From Nocardia grenadensis NBRC 108939 (GTDB lineage: Bacteria; Actinomycetota; Actinomycetes; Mycobacteriales; Mycobacteriaceae): a DNA stretch of 64,000 nt. Of the stretch, positions 32,748-41,147 are shown in pieces. Each line of letters opens with the position of its first letter. Positions within the stretch are counted from its first letter, which is position 1. A model generated the notes under the pieces. That model was not told the origin of the DNA, made no database searches, and was given only the letters and a program-made list of their open reading frames with translations. The position numbers and the translations under genes were made by a program. The DNA is taken from positions 1 through 64,000 of the forward strand of contig NZ_BDCJ01000002.1 in assembly GCF_001613445.1 (NCBI RefSeq). Reading direction: 5' to 3'.

Positions 32748-34586
32748 TCAGGCGCTCTCCTCCCGGGCGAGCAGCGCCAGGATCGCGCCGGCCATGGCGG
32801 CCGGATCGCCGTCCTCCGGGCGCAGCACCAGTGCCGGTGCGATCGGCGCCTCGTAGGGATCGTCGATACCGGTGAAACCACGAACCTCGCCGGCCCGGGC
32901 CTTCGCGTAGAGGCCTTTGGGGTCGCGGGCCTCGCACACCTCCAGCGGGGTGTCCACGAAAACCTCCACGAAGGGAATGCCCGCGGTGGTGTGCGTGTCC
33001 CGCGCACGCTCCCGATCGGCCCGGTAGGGGCTGATGAGCGAGACGATGGCGACGGTTCCGGATTCGGCGAACAGCCGGGCTACCTCACCCACCCGGCGGA
33101 TGTTCTCGGTGCGATCGGCCGCGCCGAAACCCAGATCCGCGTTCAGGCCGTGGCGCAGATTGTCGCCGTCGAGCAGAAACGCCGGGCGCCCCGCGGCCAC
33201 CAGGCGGCGCTCGAGTTCCACCGCCACCGAGGATTTCCCGGAGCCCGACAGTCCGGTGAGCCAGACGATCAGCCCCCGGGTCGCGCGTTCGGACCGCTCC
33301 ACCGCGCTCGCGTGCCACACCACCCGAGAGGAGGGCAGGCTCGGCCCGGTGATCATCCCGGCGCCCACGGTATCGCCGGTAGTGTCGTCGACCAGCAGGA
33401 AACTACCCGTGGTGCGGTTGCGGCGATACGGGTCGAACTGCAGCGGCTGCCGGGTGCGCAACTGCACCCGGCCGATCTCGTTGAGCGACAGCGCGGTCGC
33501 CTCCTCGTCCCGGTGCAGCGTGTTCACATCGAGGCGGTAGTCCAGCGAGCGGATCTGCGCGGGCATACTGCGGGTGGTGTGGCGGACGGTATAGGATGCG
33601 CCGGGGCGCAGCCGGCCCTCGTCGCTGAACCAGCACACCATGGTGTCCAGATCCCGGCCGACCTGCGGGCGGTTGGCGGGCCGGCAGAGCATATCGCCGC
33701 GGCCGATATCGAGTTGATCGGCGAGGGCAACCGTGACCGCCTGCGGGGGGAACGCCTGCTCGAGCGGTACCCCGCCGGGCCCCCAGATCCCGGTGACCGT
33801 GGTCGTGAGACCCGAGGGCAGCACGCTGATCTCGTCGCCGGCCGACCAGACCCCGCTGGCGACGGTGCCCGCGTAGCCGCGGAAATCCGGTGTGTGGCTG
33901 CGGATCACGTACTGCACCGGCAGGCGCGCGTCGATGAGGTTGCGGTCCGAGGCGATATGCACCTCTTCGAGGTGGTGCAGTAGCGGGGTGCCCTCGTACC
34001 AGTCCATGGTGGCGCTGCGGTGCACGATATTGTCGCCGTGCAGCGCCGACATCGGGATGAAGGTCAGGTCGGCGATCTGCAGTCGGGAGGCGAAACCGGC
34101 GAATTCCTCCCGGATCTCGGCGAACCGCTGCGCCGAATAATCCACCAGATCCATCTTGTTCACACACAGCACCAGGTGCGGGACGCCCAGCAGCGAGGCC
34201 AGGAACGCGTGCCGGCGGGTCTGTTCGACCACCCCGTGCCGGGCGTCGACCAGGATGAGCGCGAGGTCGGCGGTGGAGGCTCCGGTGACCATATTGCGGG
34301 TGTACTGCACATGCCCCGGGGTGTCGGCGATGATGAACTTGCGCCGCGGGGTCGCGAAATAGCGGTGCGCGACATCGATGGTGATGCCCTGCTCGCGTTC
34401 GGCGCGCAGGCCGTCGGTGAGCAGCGCGAGATCGGGGTAGTCCTGGCCACGTTCACGGCTGGTGCGTTCCACCGCGTCGAGCTGGTCGGTGAACAGGGTT
34501 TTGGAATCGAAGAGGAGCCGTCCGATCAGCGTGGACTTCCCGTCGTCGACGCTGCCCGCGGTGGCCAGGCGCAGCAGGGTGCTCAT
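32748..34586 (-). CDS. cysNC: CysNC: sulfate adenylyltransferase large subunit fused to APS kinase
   Basis: 612 residues. The N-terminal ~430 residues are the CysN GTPase: P-loop [26 protein letters not shown] and NKMDLVD, followed by EF-Tu-like beta-barrel domains. The C-terminal ~170 residues are adenylylsulfate kinase with P-loop [12 protein letters not shown] and [18 protein letters not shown]. With CysD it makes adenylyl sulfate, driven by GTP hydrolysis, and phosphorylates it to PAPS. The ATG at 34586 overlaps the cysD stop by one base (TGATG), giving equal production. The fusion is the normal mycobacterial form. It ends convergently with usp. Confidence 0.97.
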   Translation of the reverse strand: MSTLLRLATAGSVDDGKSTLIGRLLFDSKTLFTDQLDAVERTSRERGQDYPDLALLTDGLRAEREQGITIDVAHRYFATPRRKFIIADTPGHVQYTRNMVTGASTADLALILVDARHGVVEQTRRHAFLASLLGVPHLVLCVNKMDLVDYSAQRFAEIREEFAGFASRLQIADLTFIPMSALHGDNIVHRSATMDWYEGTPLLHHLEEVHIASDRNLIDARLPVQYVIRSHTPDFRGYAGTVASGVWSAGDEISVLPSGLTTTVTGIWGPGGVPLEQAFPPQAVTVALADQLDIGRGDMLCRPANRPQVGRDLDTMVCWFSDEGRLRPGASYTVRHTTRSMPAQIRSLDYRLDVNTLHRDEEATALSLNEIGRVQLRTRQPLQFDPYRRNRTTGSFLLVDDTTGDTVGAGMITGPSLPSSRVVWHASAVERSERATRGLIVWLTGLSGSGKSSVAVELERRLVAAGRPAFLLDGDNLRHGLNADLGFGAADRTENIRRVGEVARLFAESGTVAIVSLISPYRADRERARDTHTTAGIPFVEVFVDTPLEVCEARDPKGLYAKARAGEVRGFTGIDDPYEAPIAPALVLRPEDGDPAAMAGAILALLAREESA

Positions 34587-35518
34587 CAGAAGTAGCCCTC
34601 TCGTTTACGGTCTTCCATCCCGGCCTCGGAGATCCGGTCGTCGGCGCGGGTCGCGCCGCGTTCGGTGACCCGCGCGGTCGCCACTTCCTCGACGACCTCG
34701 GCGGGGGTGGCGGCGGTCGATTCCACGCAGCCGGTGCAGGTGGCGTCGCCCACGGTGCGGAAGCGCACCAGCGCTTCCTGGGGTTCCTCACCGTCGAGCA
34801 GGGTCAGGAACCTGGTGTGCGCGAGCAGCATGCCGTCGCGCTGGACCACCGGGCGGCGGTGCGCGTAGTACAGCGACGGCAGGTCGATACCTTCGCTCGC
34901 GATATAGGTCCAGATGTCGAGTTCGGTCCAGTTGGACAGAGGAAACACCCGGATATGTTCGCCGGGGCGGTGTTTGCCGTTGTAGAGGTTCCACAGTTCG
35001 GGGCGCTGCCGGCGCGGATCCCACTGGCCGAATTCGTCGCGGAAACTGAAGACCCGTTCCTTGGCGCGGGCCTTCTCCTCGTCGCGCCGGGCGCCGCCGA
35101 AGACCGCGTCGAACCGGCCCTCGCGCAGGGTGCGCAGCAGGGTGGCGGTCTGCAACCGGTTGCGGCTGGACCGGGGCCCGGTGTCCTCGGTGACCCGCCC
35201 GGCGTCGATATCGTCCTGGACCCGGCCGACGAGCAGGCGTAACCCGTACTTCGCGACGGCGGCGTCGCGATAGGCGATCACCTCGTCGAAATTGTGCCCG
35301 GTGTCGATGTGCAGGATCGGGAAGGGGACCGGGGCCGGCCAGAACGCCTTGGTGGCCAGATGCAACATCACCACCGAATCCTTGCCGCCGGAGAACAGCA
35401 GGACGGGACGTTCGAAGGTGGCGGCCACCTCCCGGAGGATATGGACCGATTCGGCCTCGAGTGCGGCCTGATGCGAGAGCTCGTATGTACTCGCCGCCGA
35501 CTTCGTGTGCTGGCTCAC
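34586..35518 (-). CDS. cysD: Sulfate adenylyltransferase small subunit CysD
   Basis: 310 residues from GTG 35518. The PP-loop ATP pyrophosphatase signature [18 protein letters not shown] is near the start, and [19 protein letters not shown] with [19 protein letters not shown] are typical CysD segments. With CysNC it activates sulfate to APS. The two genes overlap by one base. The start lies 10 bases from a palindrome TAGAACACGTTTCTA that resembles the KstR box upstream of the sulfotransferase operon, so sulfate activation may be tied to that regulator. CysD also normally answers sulfur starvation; no such element is visible. Confidence 0.97.
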   Translation of the reverse strand: MSQHTKSAASTYELSHQAALEAESVHILREVAATFERPVLLFSGGKDSVVMLHLATKAFWPAPVPFPILHIDTGHNFDEVIAYRDAAVAKYGLRLLVGRVQDDIDAGRVTEDTGPRSSRNRLQTATLLRTLREGRFDAVFGGARRDEEKARAKERVFSFRDEFGQWDPRRQRPELWNLYNGKHRPGEHIRVFPLSNWTELDIWTYIASEGIDLPSLYYAHRRPVVQRDGMLLAHTRFLTLLDGEEPQEALVRFRTVGDATCTGCVESTAATPAEVVEEVATARVTERGATRADDRISEAGMEDRKREGYF

Positions 35519-35528
35519 GCCTAAAAAC

Positions 35529-35543
35529 TAGAACACGTTTCTA
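35529..35543. promoter_or_regulatory. KstR-like palindrome TAGAACACGTTTCTA before cysD
   Basis: TAGAA-CACGT-TTCTA is a 15-base dyad 11 bases upstream of the cysD start. Read as a 14-mer it fits the KstR consensus TnnAACnnGTTnnA at every fixed position but the last. It is close to the box at 36473-36486. Confidence 0.5.
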
Positions 35544-35550
35544 TATTTGG

Positions 35551-36462
35551 TCAACGGTTTGCCGGCGGCCGGCCACCCGCCGCGGCGGTGACCGCGTCGG
35601 CCGCGGCCACCAGTGCGGCGCCCCGGCGAGCGATTTCCGCGCCGGTGATCGGTTTGCCGACGTACATGGTGAGCACCAGTTGCTGGCGGCCGGCCACGTC
35701 GTAGGTCGGTGCGGCGAGCAGGCTCACCGGATGTTCCTTGCGCGGTCGCAGGTCGGAGCCCAGATAGACCCGTTCGCCGAGGGTGCCGACCAGCTCGGCG
35801 ACCGCGGTGCGCAGCTCCTCGGGCAGATCCAGACCGGCTACTCCGGCGAGCAGTGAATACAGCCGGCGGCCCGCACCGGTCATGCTCTCCACCAGGTAGC
35901 CGCGCTCGCGGCATTCGGCCACGATATGGCGCAGCAGGGTCTCGTCCTGGTGTAGTGGGACGGTCGGCGCGGTGGCGCGCCAGGCGTCGAAAGCGGCCTC
36001 GGTGTCCCAGAGCACGTACATGAGCCCGACCGGTGGGGCGAACCGGTAGGTGGCCCCGACCTGCACCATTGCCGGTCCGGCGCTGTCCAGGACGCTGATC
36101 CGTTCGCCTACCACCGCGGAGGCGGTGCAGGTGGTGCCGTAGGTCGCGCTCAATCGTTCCAGTTCGGGATGGGCGAGCGCGGCGATGGAGAAACTCTCCT
36201 GGGCCACCTGGCCCGCGGCGATCAGGGCCGGGCCCGGGCCATACTCGCGAGTGCGCGGATCGCGGGTGAGGTAGCCGGCCGCGGTGAGCTCGGTGAGGAT
36301 GCCCAGGCAGGTGGGTTTGGCCAGGCCCAGGTCGCGGGCCATTTCGGAAAGTCCGGTCCGGCGGCCGCGCCGGGCGACGACATAGTCGATCACCTGGACC
36401 ACGCGCTGGGTGGGAGCGGACCGGCGCCCGACTTCGCGCACCTCCGAAACCTCTGCCGTCAT
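35551..36462 (-). CDS. IclR-family regulator
   Basis: 303 residues from ATG 36462. A winged helix lies at residues about 20-80 (LSEMARDLGLAKPTCLGILT), and the C-terminal half is an IclR effector domain (SVLDSAGPAMVQVGATYRFA, GYLVESMTGAGRRLYSLLAG). It is divergent from the DUF1214-SDR-sulfotransferase operon across an 81-base gap holding two palindromes, and its 3' end lies 32 bases before cysD. It probably controls the divergent operon, by analogy with other divergently placed IclR genes. The ligand is unknown. It may share control with the KstR-like boxes. Confidence 0.9.
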   Translation of the reverse strand: MTAEVSEVREVGRRSAPTQRVVQVIDYVVARRGRRTGLSEMARDLGLAKPTCLGILTELTAAGYLTRDPRTREYGPGPALIAAGQVAQESFSIAALAHPELERLSATYGTTCTASAVVGERISVLDSAGPAMVQVGATYRFAPPVGLMYVLWDTEAAFDAWRATAPTVPLHQDETLLRHIVAECRERGYLVESMTGAGRRLYSLLAGVAGLDLPEELRTAVAELVGTLGERVYLGSDLRPRKEHPVSLLAAPTYDVAGRQQLVLTMYVGKPITGAEIARRGAALVAAADAVTAAAGGRPPANR

Positions 36463-36472
36463 TGACCACTCC

Positions 36473-36486
36473 TAGAACAGGTTCTA
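36473..36486. promoter_or_regulatory. KstR-type box TAGAACAGGTTCTA
   Basis: A perfect 14-base dyad (TAGAAC-AG-GTTCTA) in the gap between the divergent IclR and DUF1214 genes. It matches the cholesterol-regulator KstR consensus TnnAACnnGTTnnA at every fixed base. The operon it precedes resembles the Rv3531c-Rv3529c genes of the mycobacterial cholesterol region. Confidence 0.65.
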
Positions 36487-36503
36487 ATCTTCTCGGTATC
36501 GCA

Positions 36504-36522
36504 ATGTACCAGGGCGGTACAT
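36504..36522. promoter_or_regulatory. 19-base palindrome ATGTACC-n5-GGTACAT
   Basis: Perfect 7+5+7 dyad, 22 bases before the DUF1214 start and 18 bases from the KstR-type box. Different in sequence from the KstR-type box, so it is probably the IclR operator. Confidence 0.55.
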
Positions 36523-36543
36523 ATATGGAACATCGGGAGTATC

Positions 36544-37707
36544 GTGCTGACCCAGCCGTTCGCGGAATCGATCGCCGCCGCCGAGGAAATCATCAAGAGT
36601 GCCCCGCATATCCGCACCGCACAGGATCTCGCCGAGGGGTACGACTACCTCGCGGGCAGTATCCGTGCCGCCATCCAGATGTCGTGGGCCTTCGAGCGGG
36701 ACTTCCCGTTCTTCGTCCAGTCCACCGGGCCCTACACCAAGATGGCCCTGGACAACCCGGACACCCTCTACTGGCACGCCAACCTGCGGCCAGACGCCGA
36801 GTACGTGGTCACCGGCACCCGCGGTACCACCCGTGACCTGAGCTTCCAGGTACTCAACGGCAACTACTCGCCGACCGAGGTCCCCGGCGGGGAGACCGCC
36901 TTCGACGACCGCTCCATCGATATCGCCGCCGACGGCAGCTACGAACTGACTCTGGGCCCCGGCCCGGGTGGCCGCAACCATATCCAACTCGCGGCGGATT
37001 CCAGCATGCTCGCGGTCCGGGAAGTCTACGGCGACTGGGCGAACGAGAAAGCCGGTACCGTCCGCATCGGCCGGGTCGACACCGTGGGCTCCGCCCCGCC
37101 GGCCATCACCTCCGACCTGATGGCCAAACGCTACGATGTCGCGGGCAAGATGCTGGTGTCACGGCTGAAGACCTTTCTGGCCTTCCCCGAATGGTTCTAT
37201 CTGAACCTGCCGGTCAACACCATGACCGAACCCCGGCGCACCCCCGGCGGTCTGTCCACCCAGTTCTCCTCGGTCGGACACTACGACCTCACCGACGACC
37301 AGGTCATGATCCTGACCGTGCCCAAGTCCGACGCCCCTTACCAGGGCTTCCAACTCGGCAGTATGTGGTATCTGTCGCTGGACTACATCAACCACCAGAC
37401 CAGTCTCAATGCCGATCAGGCCAATGTCGATCCCGACGGGATGATCCGGCTGGTGATCAGCGAACGCGATCCGGGCCTGATCAACTGGATCGAACGCACC
37501 GGCCACGACCGCGCCTATCTGCAGTTCCGGTGGCAGCGGCTGTCCCGCGAGATGACACCGGAGGACGGGCCGGCCGTGGAATTGGTGTCCTTCGACGAAC
37601 TGCCCGACCGGCTGCCGTATTACAAGGAGTCGCGCATCTCCCCGCAGGACTGGAAAGCCCGGATCGCGGTCCGGCAGGCCGCGGTGGCGGAGAGGATGCT
37701 CGGCTGA
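36544..37707 (+). CDS. DUF1214-type protein, Rv3531c-like
   Basis: 387 residues from GTG 36544, with GGGAG upstream. The protein has no signal peptide and no recognised catalytic motif. The C-terminal half has the DUF1214 pattern (QLGSMWYLSLDYINHQTSLN, then a Trp-rich VISERDPGLINWIERTG). Length, domain and gene order (DUF1214, then SDR, then sulfotransferase) match the mycobacterial set Rv3531c-Rv3530c-Rv3529c, in the cholesterol-catabolism region. It overlaps the next gene by one base (TGATG). The function is unknown, but the context argues for steroid or lipid metabolism. Confidence 0.75.
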   Translation: MLTQPFAESIAAAEEIIKSAPHIRTAQDLAEGYDYLAGSIRAAIQMSWAFERDFPFFVQSTGPYTKMALDNPDTLYWHANLRPDAEYVVTGTRGTTRDLSFQVLNGNYSPTEVPGGETAFDDRSIDIAADGSYELTLGPGPGGRNHIQLAADSSMLAVREVYGDWANEKAGTVRIGRVDTVGSAPPAITSDLMAKRYDVAGKMLVSRLKTFLAFPEWFYLNLPVNTMTEPRRTPGGLSTQFSSVGHYDLTDDQVMILTVPKSDAPYQGFQLGSMWYLSLDYINHQTSLNADQANVDPDGMIRLVISERDPGLINWIERTGHDRAYLQFRWQRLSREMTPEDGPAVELVSFDELPDRLPYYKESRISPQDWKARIAVRQAAVAERMLG

Positions 37708-38483
37708 TGTCGCTGCAGGACAAGGTCGTCGTCGTCTCCGGAATCGGCCCGGGGCTGGGACAGGCGATCGCGCTGCGGAGCGCTGAGGCCGGTGCCGATG
37801 TGGTGCTGGTATCGCGCACCGAGAAGCGGCTGCGCAAGGTCGCGGCCCGGGTCGAGGAACTCGGCCGGCGGGCGCTGGTGGTGCCCACCGATATCACCGA
37901 CGACGCCGCCGCGCAGAATCTGGTCACCACCGCTCACGCGGAGTTCGGCCGGGTCGACGCGCTGGTGAACAATGCCTTCGCCATGCCGCCCATGGTCGAC
38001 CTCGCCGAGGTGGCCTTCGACGATCTGCGGACCAACCTGGAGACCAATGTCTTCGCCGCCCTGCGGTTGACCCGCCTGTTCGCCCCCGCCCTGGCCGAGA
38101 GCAAGGGCTCGGTGGTGATGATCAACTCGGCGGTACTGCGGCACTCCCGGCAGCCCTACGGCCCCTACAAGATGGCCAAGACCACACTGCTGGCGCTCGC
38201 GCAGAGCCTGGCCACCGAACTGGGACCGCGCGGAATCCGGGTCAATTCCGTGGCTCCGGGCTGGATCTGGGCCGACACGCTGAAGTGGTATTTCGACTAT
38301 CTGGCCCAGCAGCGCGGGGTGAGCGCGGACGATATCTACCGCGAGACCGCGGCCGATATCGACCTGCGCCGGCTGCCCGAACCCGACGAGATCGCCGACG
38401 CGGTCGTCTTCTTCGCCTCCACGATGTCGCGGGCGATCACCGGAACCTGTCTCGACGTGAACTGCGGCGAATTCCACCACTGA
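37707..38483 (+). CDS. Short-chain dehydrogenase/reductase, Rv3530c-like
   Basis: 258 residues from ATG 37707, sharing one base with the preceding stop. The Rossmann motif is GIGPGLGQAIALRSAEAG. The catalytic serine is in INSAVLRHS and the tyrosine/lysine pair in YGPYKMAK, and NNAF and PGWIWADTLKW are further SDR marks. It is a classical cytosolic NAD(P)-dependent oxidoreductase. In its operon between the DUF1214 gene and the sulfotransferase gene it probably works on the same steroid-like substrate. The substrate and preferred cofactor are not certain. Confidence 0.92.
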   Translation: MSLQDKVVVVSGIGPGLGQAIALRSAEAGADVVLVSRTEKRLRKVAARVEELGRRALVVPTDITDDAAAQNLVTTAHAEFGRVDALVNNAFAMPPMVDLAEVAFDDLRTNLETNVFAALRLTRLFAPALAESKGSVVMINSAVLRHSRQPYGPYKMAKTTLLALAQSLATELGPRGIRVNSVAPGWIWADTLKWYFDYLAQQRGVSADDIYRETAADIDLRRLPEPDEIADAVVFFASTMSRAITGTCLDVNCGEFHH

Positions 38484-38496
38484 GGAGTTAGAAGAG

Positions 38497-39669
38497 ATGA
38501 TCGGCAGGGATGACGTCGGGACCATCGACGATCTGCACGCCTCCGCCACCAAGGTGGTCGGACTCGACGATTTCGGCGACGACGACTACCGCACCGGCCT
38601 GTCGGTGCTGCTGGAGTCCTATGAACACGACGCCGAACTCACCCCGTTCGGCAACAAGGTCAATCGCGCGCTGCTGCGCGGCGCCCTGATCGCCCGGGCC
38701 CTGAGCGAAGCCGGGTGGAAGCAGTACCCGCAGCACGCCGAGCTCGCGATCGAACGACCGATCTTCGTGACCGGGCTACCGCGCTCGGGCACCACAGCGG
38801 TGCACCGCCTGCTCACCGCCGACCCCGGCCACCAGGGCCTGGAGATGTGGCTGACCGAGATGCCGCAACCCCGCCCGCCCCGCGAGACCTGGGAACAGAA
38901 CCCGGTGTTCGCGCGCCTGCAGGCCGGTTACGAGAAACATCATGTGGAGCATCCCGAATTCATGGGCGTGCACCATATCTCCGCGGACCAGGTGGAGGAG
39001 TGCTGGCAGTTGCTACGGCAGTCGGCGATGTCGGTCTCCTACGAGTGCCTGGCCTATCTGCCCCGCTACTCGGAATGGCTACGTGAGCAGGACTGGACAC
39101 CGGCCTACGCCCGGCATCGCCGGAATCTGCAACTGATCGGCCTCAACGACCCCGGCCGGCGGTGGGTGCTGAAGAATCCGAGCCATCTGTTCGCCCTCGA
39201 CGCGCTGCTCGCCGTCTACCCCGACGCCCTGGTGATCCAGATGCACCGGGTACCGCGCACCATCGTCGCCTCGGTCTGCAGCCTGAACGAACAGGCGACC
39301 GCGGGCTGGTCGGAGAAGTTCCGCGGACCCGTGGTGGGGGCCGCGCAGCTGGAACTGTGGTCGCGCGGCGCGACGACCTTCCTCGAAGACCGGAGGAAGT
39401 ATCCGGCGGCGCAGTTCTGCGATGTGTACTACGAGGATTTCGTGACCGACCCGATCGGCACCGTCGAGAAGATCTACACGCAGTTCGGCATCGAGTTCAC
39501 CGACGCGGCCCGGGCACGGATGACCGCTCTGCACGGTGAATCCACCTCGGGCGCGGCCCGGCCCGTCCACAAGTACTCGCTGGACGATTTCGGGCTGACG
39601 CCGGAGGGGGTGGACGCCGCATTCGCGCCCTACCTGGACGCGCACTACCCGGGTGGCAGCCGGGCCTGA
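38497..39669 (+). CDS. Sulfotransferase family protein, Rv3529c-like
   Basis: 390 residues from ATG 38497. The 5'-phosphosulfate-binding loop is VTGLPRSGTTAVHRLL near residue 90, and the 3'-phosphate-binding motif is QMHRVPRTIVASVCSL near 250, so the PAPS site looks complete. It should transfer a sulfuryl group from PAPS to a hydroxyl group, although some family members are not proven sulfotransferases. It is the last gene of the DUF1214-SDR-sulfotransferase operon, 13 bases after the SDR stop. The nearby CysD/CysNC operon supplies PAPS, and both units have KstR-like boxes upstream. Confidence 0.9.
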   Translation: MIGRDDVGTIDDLHASATKVVGLDDFGDDDYRTGLSVLLESYEHDAELTPFGNKVNRALLRGALIARALSEAGWKQYPQHAELAIERPIFVTGLPRSGTTAVHRLLTADPGHQGLEMWLTEMPQPRPPRETWEQNPVFARLQAGYEKHHVEHPEFMGVHHISADQVEECWQLLRQSAMSVSYECLAYLPRYSEWLREQDWTPAYARHRRNLQLIGLNDPGRRWVLKNPSHLFALDALLAVYPDALVIQMHRVPRTIVASVCSLNEQATAGWSEKFRGPVVGAAQLELWSRGATTFLEDRRKYPAAQFCDVYYEDFVTDPIGTVEKIYTQFGIEFTDAARARMTALHGESTSGAARPVHKYSLDDFGLTPEGVDAAFAPYLDAHYPGGSRA

Positions 39670-39744
39670 GCGGTATCCGGCGGGCGGCTGGACCGGGAAA
39701 CCGGCGGCGCCGCCCCGCCCGGCGCACCGTGCCCGATACGGCAT

Positions 39745-39786
39745 CCGGCCGGCCACCACCCGTTCTCCGCGGCGGTGGCCGGCCGG
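39745..39786. terminator. Hairpin between convergent sulfotransferase and thioesterase genes
   Basis: CCGGCCGGCCACC (39745-39757) pairs perfectly with GGTGGCCGGCCGG (39774-39786); 16-base loop. It lies eight bases before the end of the minus-strand gene and 75 past the sulfotransferase stop. Confidence 0.55.
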
Positions 39787-39793
39787 TGTGAGG

Positions 39794-40462
39794 TCAGGGC
39801 TGACCGGGCTTCAAAACGATGAACAGACCGTGGGCCTCGGCGCAGAGCCGGTCGCCGTCGTGCAGGGTGGCCTTGATCCAGACCTTGCGGCCCTCTCGGC
39901 GTTCGGCCCAGGCGTGCAGTGCCAGCTCCTTGTTCAACGGTGTGATCGACCGGTAATCCACCGTGAGCGATGCCGTCCGGGTCACCGACCCGGAGTGCAC
40001 CGAACCGGCCAGCCCCATCAGATCGTCGAAGCCCAGCGAGATGTACCCGCCGTGCGCGGCGGCGTTACCGCCGAGATGAAAGGTGCGATAGGTGATCCGG
40101 GCCTGCACACCGTCGCGGTTCACCCGATCCACCTGGTACGGGGGCAGGGTGACGTTTCCGCGGGAGGGCAGATCGAACCGGGTCCAGCCCGGCGCGTCCC
40201 ATTCCTCGCCGACATGGGCGCCCAGCCGGTCGTTCAACTTCTCCAGGATGCCCGCCGCTTCCTGCACCAGATCGTCCGGCGGCACGGCCAGCCGGGCACG
40301 GTCCATGAGCGTGCGCACCTGTTCCACGAAATCGCCGTAGTGCGGGCCGCCGCGGCTGGTGTCGACAGTGCGGACCGCCTCCATCAACTCCGACATCGGC
40401 CGGAATCCGCCCTCGTGATGCTCGGCATCGGGCAGGGCGTTACCGGCCTCGTTTTCGCTCAT
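39794..40462 (-). CDS. Hotdog-fold acyl-CoA thioesterase
   Basis: 222 residues from ATG 40462. The C-terminal ~120 residues are a hotdog (PaaI/thioesterase superfamily) domain, with GNAAAHGGYISLGFDDLMG as the typical active-site turn (H-G-G), and an N-terminal helical extension of about 100 residues. Such proteins hydrolyse acyl-CoA thioesters. It is divergent from the thioredoxin-kinase pair and ends convergently with the sulfotransferase gene. Chain specificity is not known. The early helical extension is longer than in simple PaaI proteins but is common in mycobacterial and nocardial members. Confidence 0.85.
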   Translation of the reverse strand: MSENEAGNALPDAEHHEGGFRPMSELMEAVRTVDTSRGGPHYGDFVEQVRTLMDRARLAVPPDDLVQEAAGILEKLNDRLGAHVGEEWDAPGWTRFDLPSRGNVTLPPYQVDRVNRDGVQARITYRTFHLGGNAAAHGGYISLGFDDLMGLAGSVHSGSVTRTASLTVDYRSITPLNKELALHAWAERREGRKVWIKATLHDGDRLCAEAHGLFIVLKPGQP

Positions 40463-40685
40463 GAGAACACGTTATCGTCACAGGTACGGCCGGGTGGTGG
40501 CCGGGGCCGCCACCCGGAGTACGCGGCCGGGCTGCTCGTCGTCGTCCCGGCCGCGTAGGCTGCCGGATATCGGCGGTCGGGGAGTGCGCCTTTCTCCCCG
40601 GCGGCCGTTGCCCGTTCGTGCGAGGATTCCGGACGGGCCAGTACGCACGCGGGGCGGTCCGGAATCGGGCCGCGGGAGGACGACC

Positions 40686-41147
40686 ATGCCGACGACGCCA
40701 CTGACCCAGCAGAGCTTCCAGACGGTGGTGTCCACCAATCACATAGTGCTGGTGGACTTCTGGGCGACCTGGTGTGGTTGGTGCACCCGGTTCGCGCCGG
40801 TGTTCGAGGAGTCCTCGGAGTTACATCGCGACATCGTGCACGCCACCGTGGAAGCCGAGGCCGAACCCGCGCTCGCGGCCGCCGGCCAGGTGGACCGCTA
40901 CCCGTGGCTGATGGCCTTCCGCGAGGGCACGCTGGTGTACTCCAAGGCCGGATTCCTGCCCGGCGACCAACTCGAGGAACTCATCCAGCAGGTGCGCTGG
41001 ATGGATATCGACGAGTTCCGCCGCGAGAACCACATCGCCCAGCCCACGGCCGCCGCGCCCTCGGCGCCTACGCCGACCACGGCCGGCCGGGCGGGGTCCG
41101 CGCCCGGACCGCAGGCCTACGGCTGGCCCGGTCTGCGCACCGCGTGA
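40686..41147 (+). CDS. Thioredoxin-family protein with C-terminal tail
   Basis: 153 residues from ATG 40686. The active-site motif W-C30-G-W-C33 differs from the common WCGPC, being CGWC, and the surrounding sequence has a normal thioredoxin fold (FWATWCGWCTRFAPVFEESS, YPWLMAFREGTLVYSKAG). After about residue 110 comes a short polar/proline tail (APSAPTPTTAGRAGSAPG). The protein has no signal peptide, so it should act in the cytosol as a disulphide exchange protein. Its stop overlaps the start of the kinase gene as GTGA, suggesting a thioredoxin-kinase functional pair. Confidence 0.9.
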   Translation: MPTTPLTQQSFQTVVSTNHIVLVDFWATWCGWCTRFAPVFEESSELHRDIVHATVEAEAEPALAAAGQVDRYPWLMAFREGTLVYSKAGFLPGDQLEELIQQVRWMDIDEFRRENHIAQPTAAAPSAPTPTTAGRAGSAPGPQAYGWPGLRTA

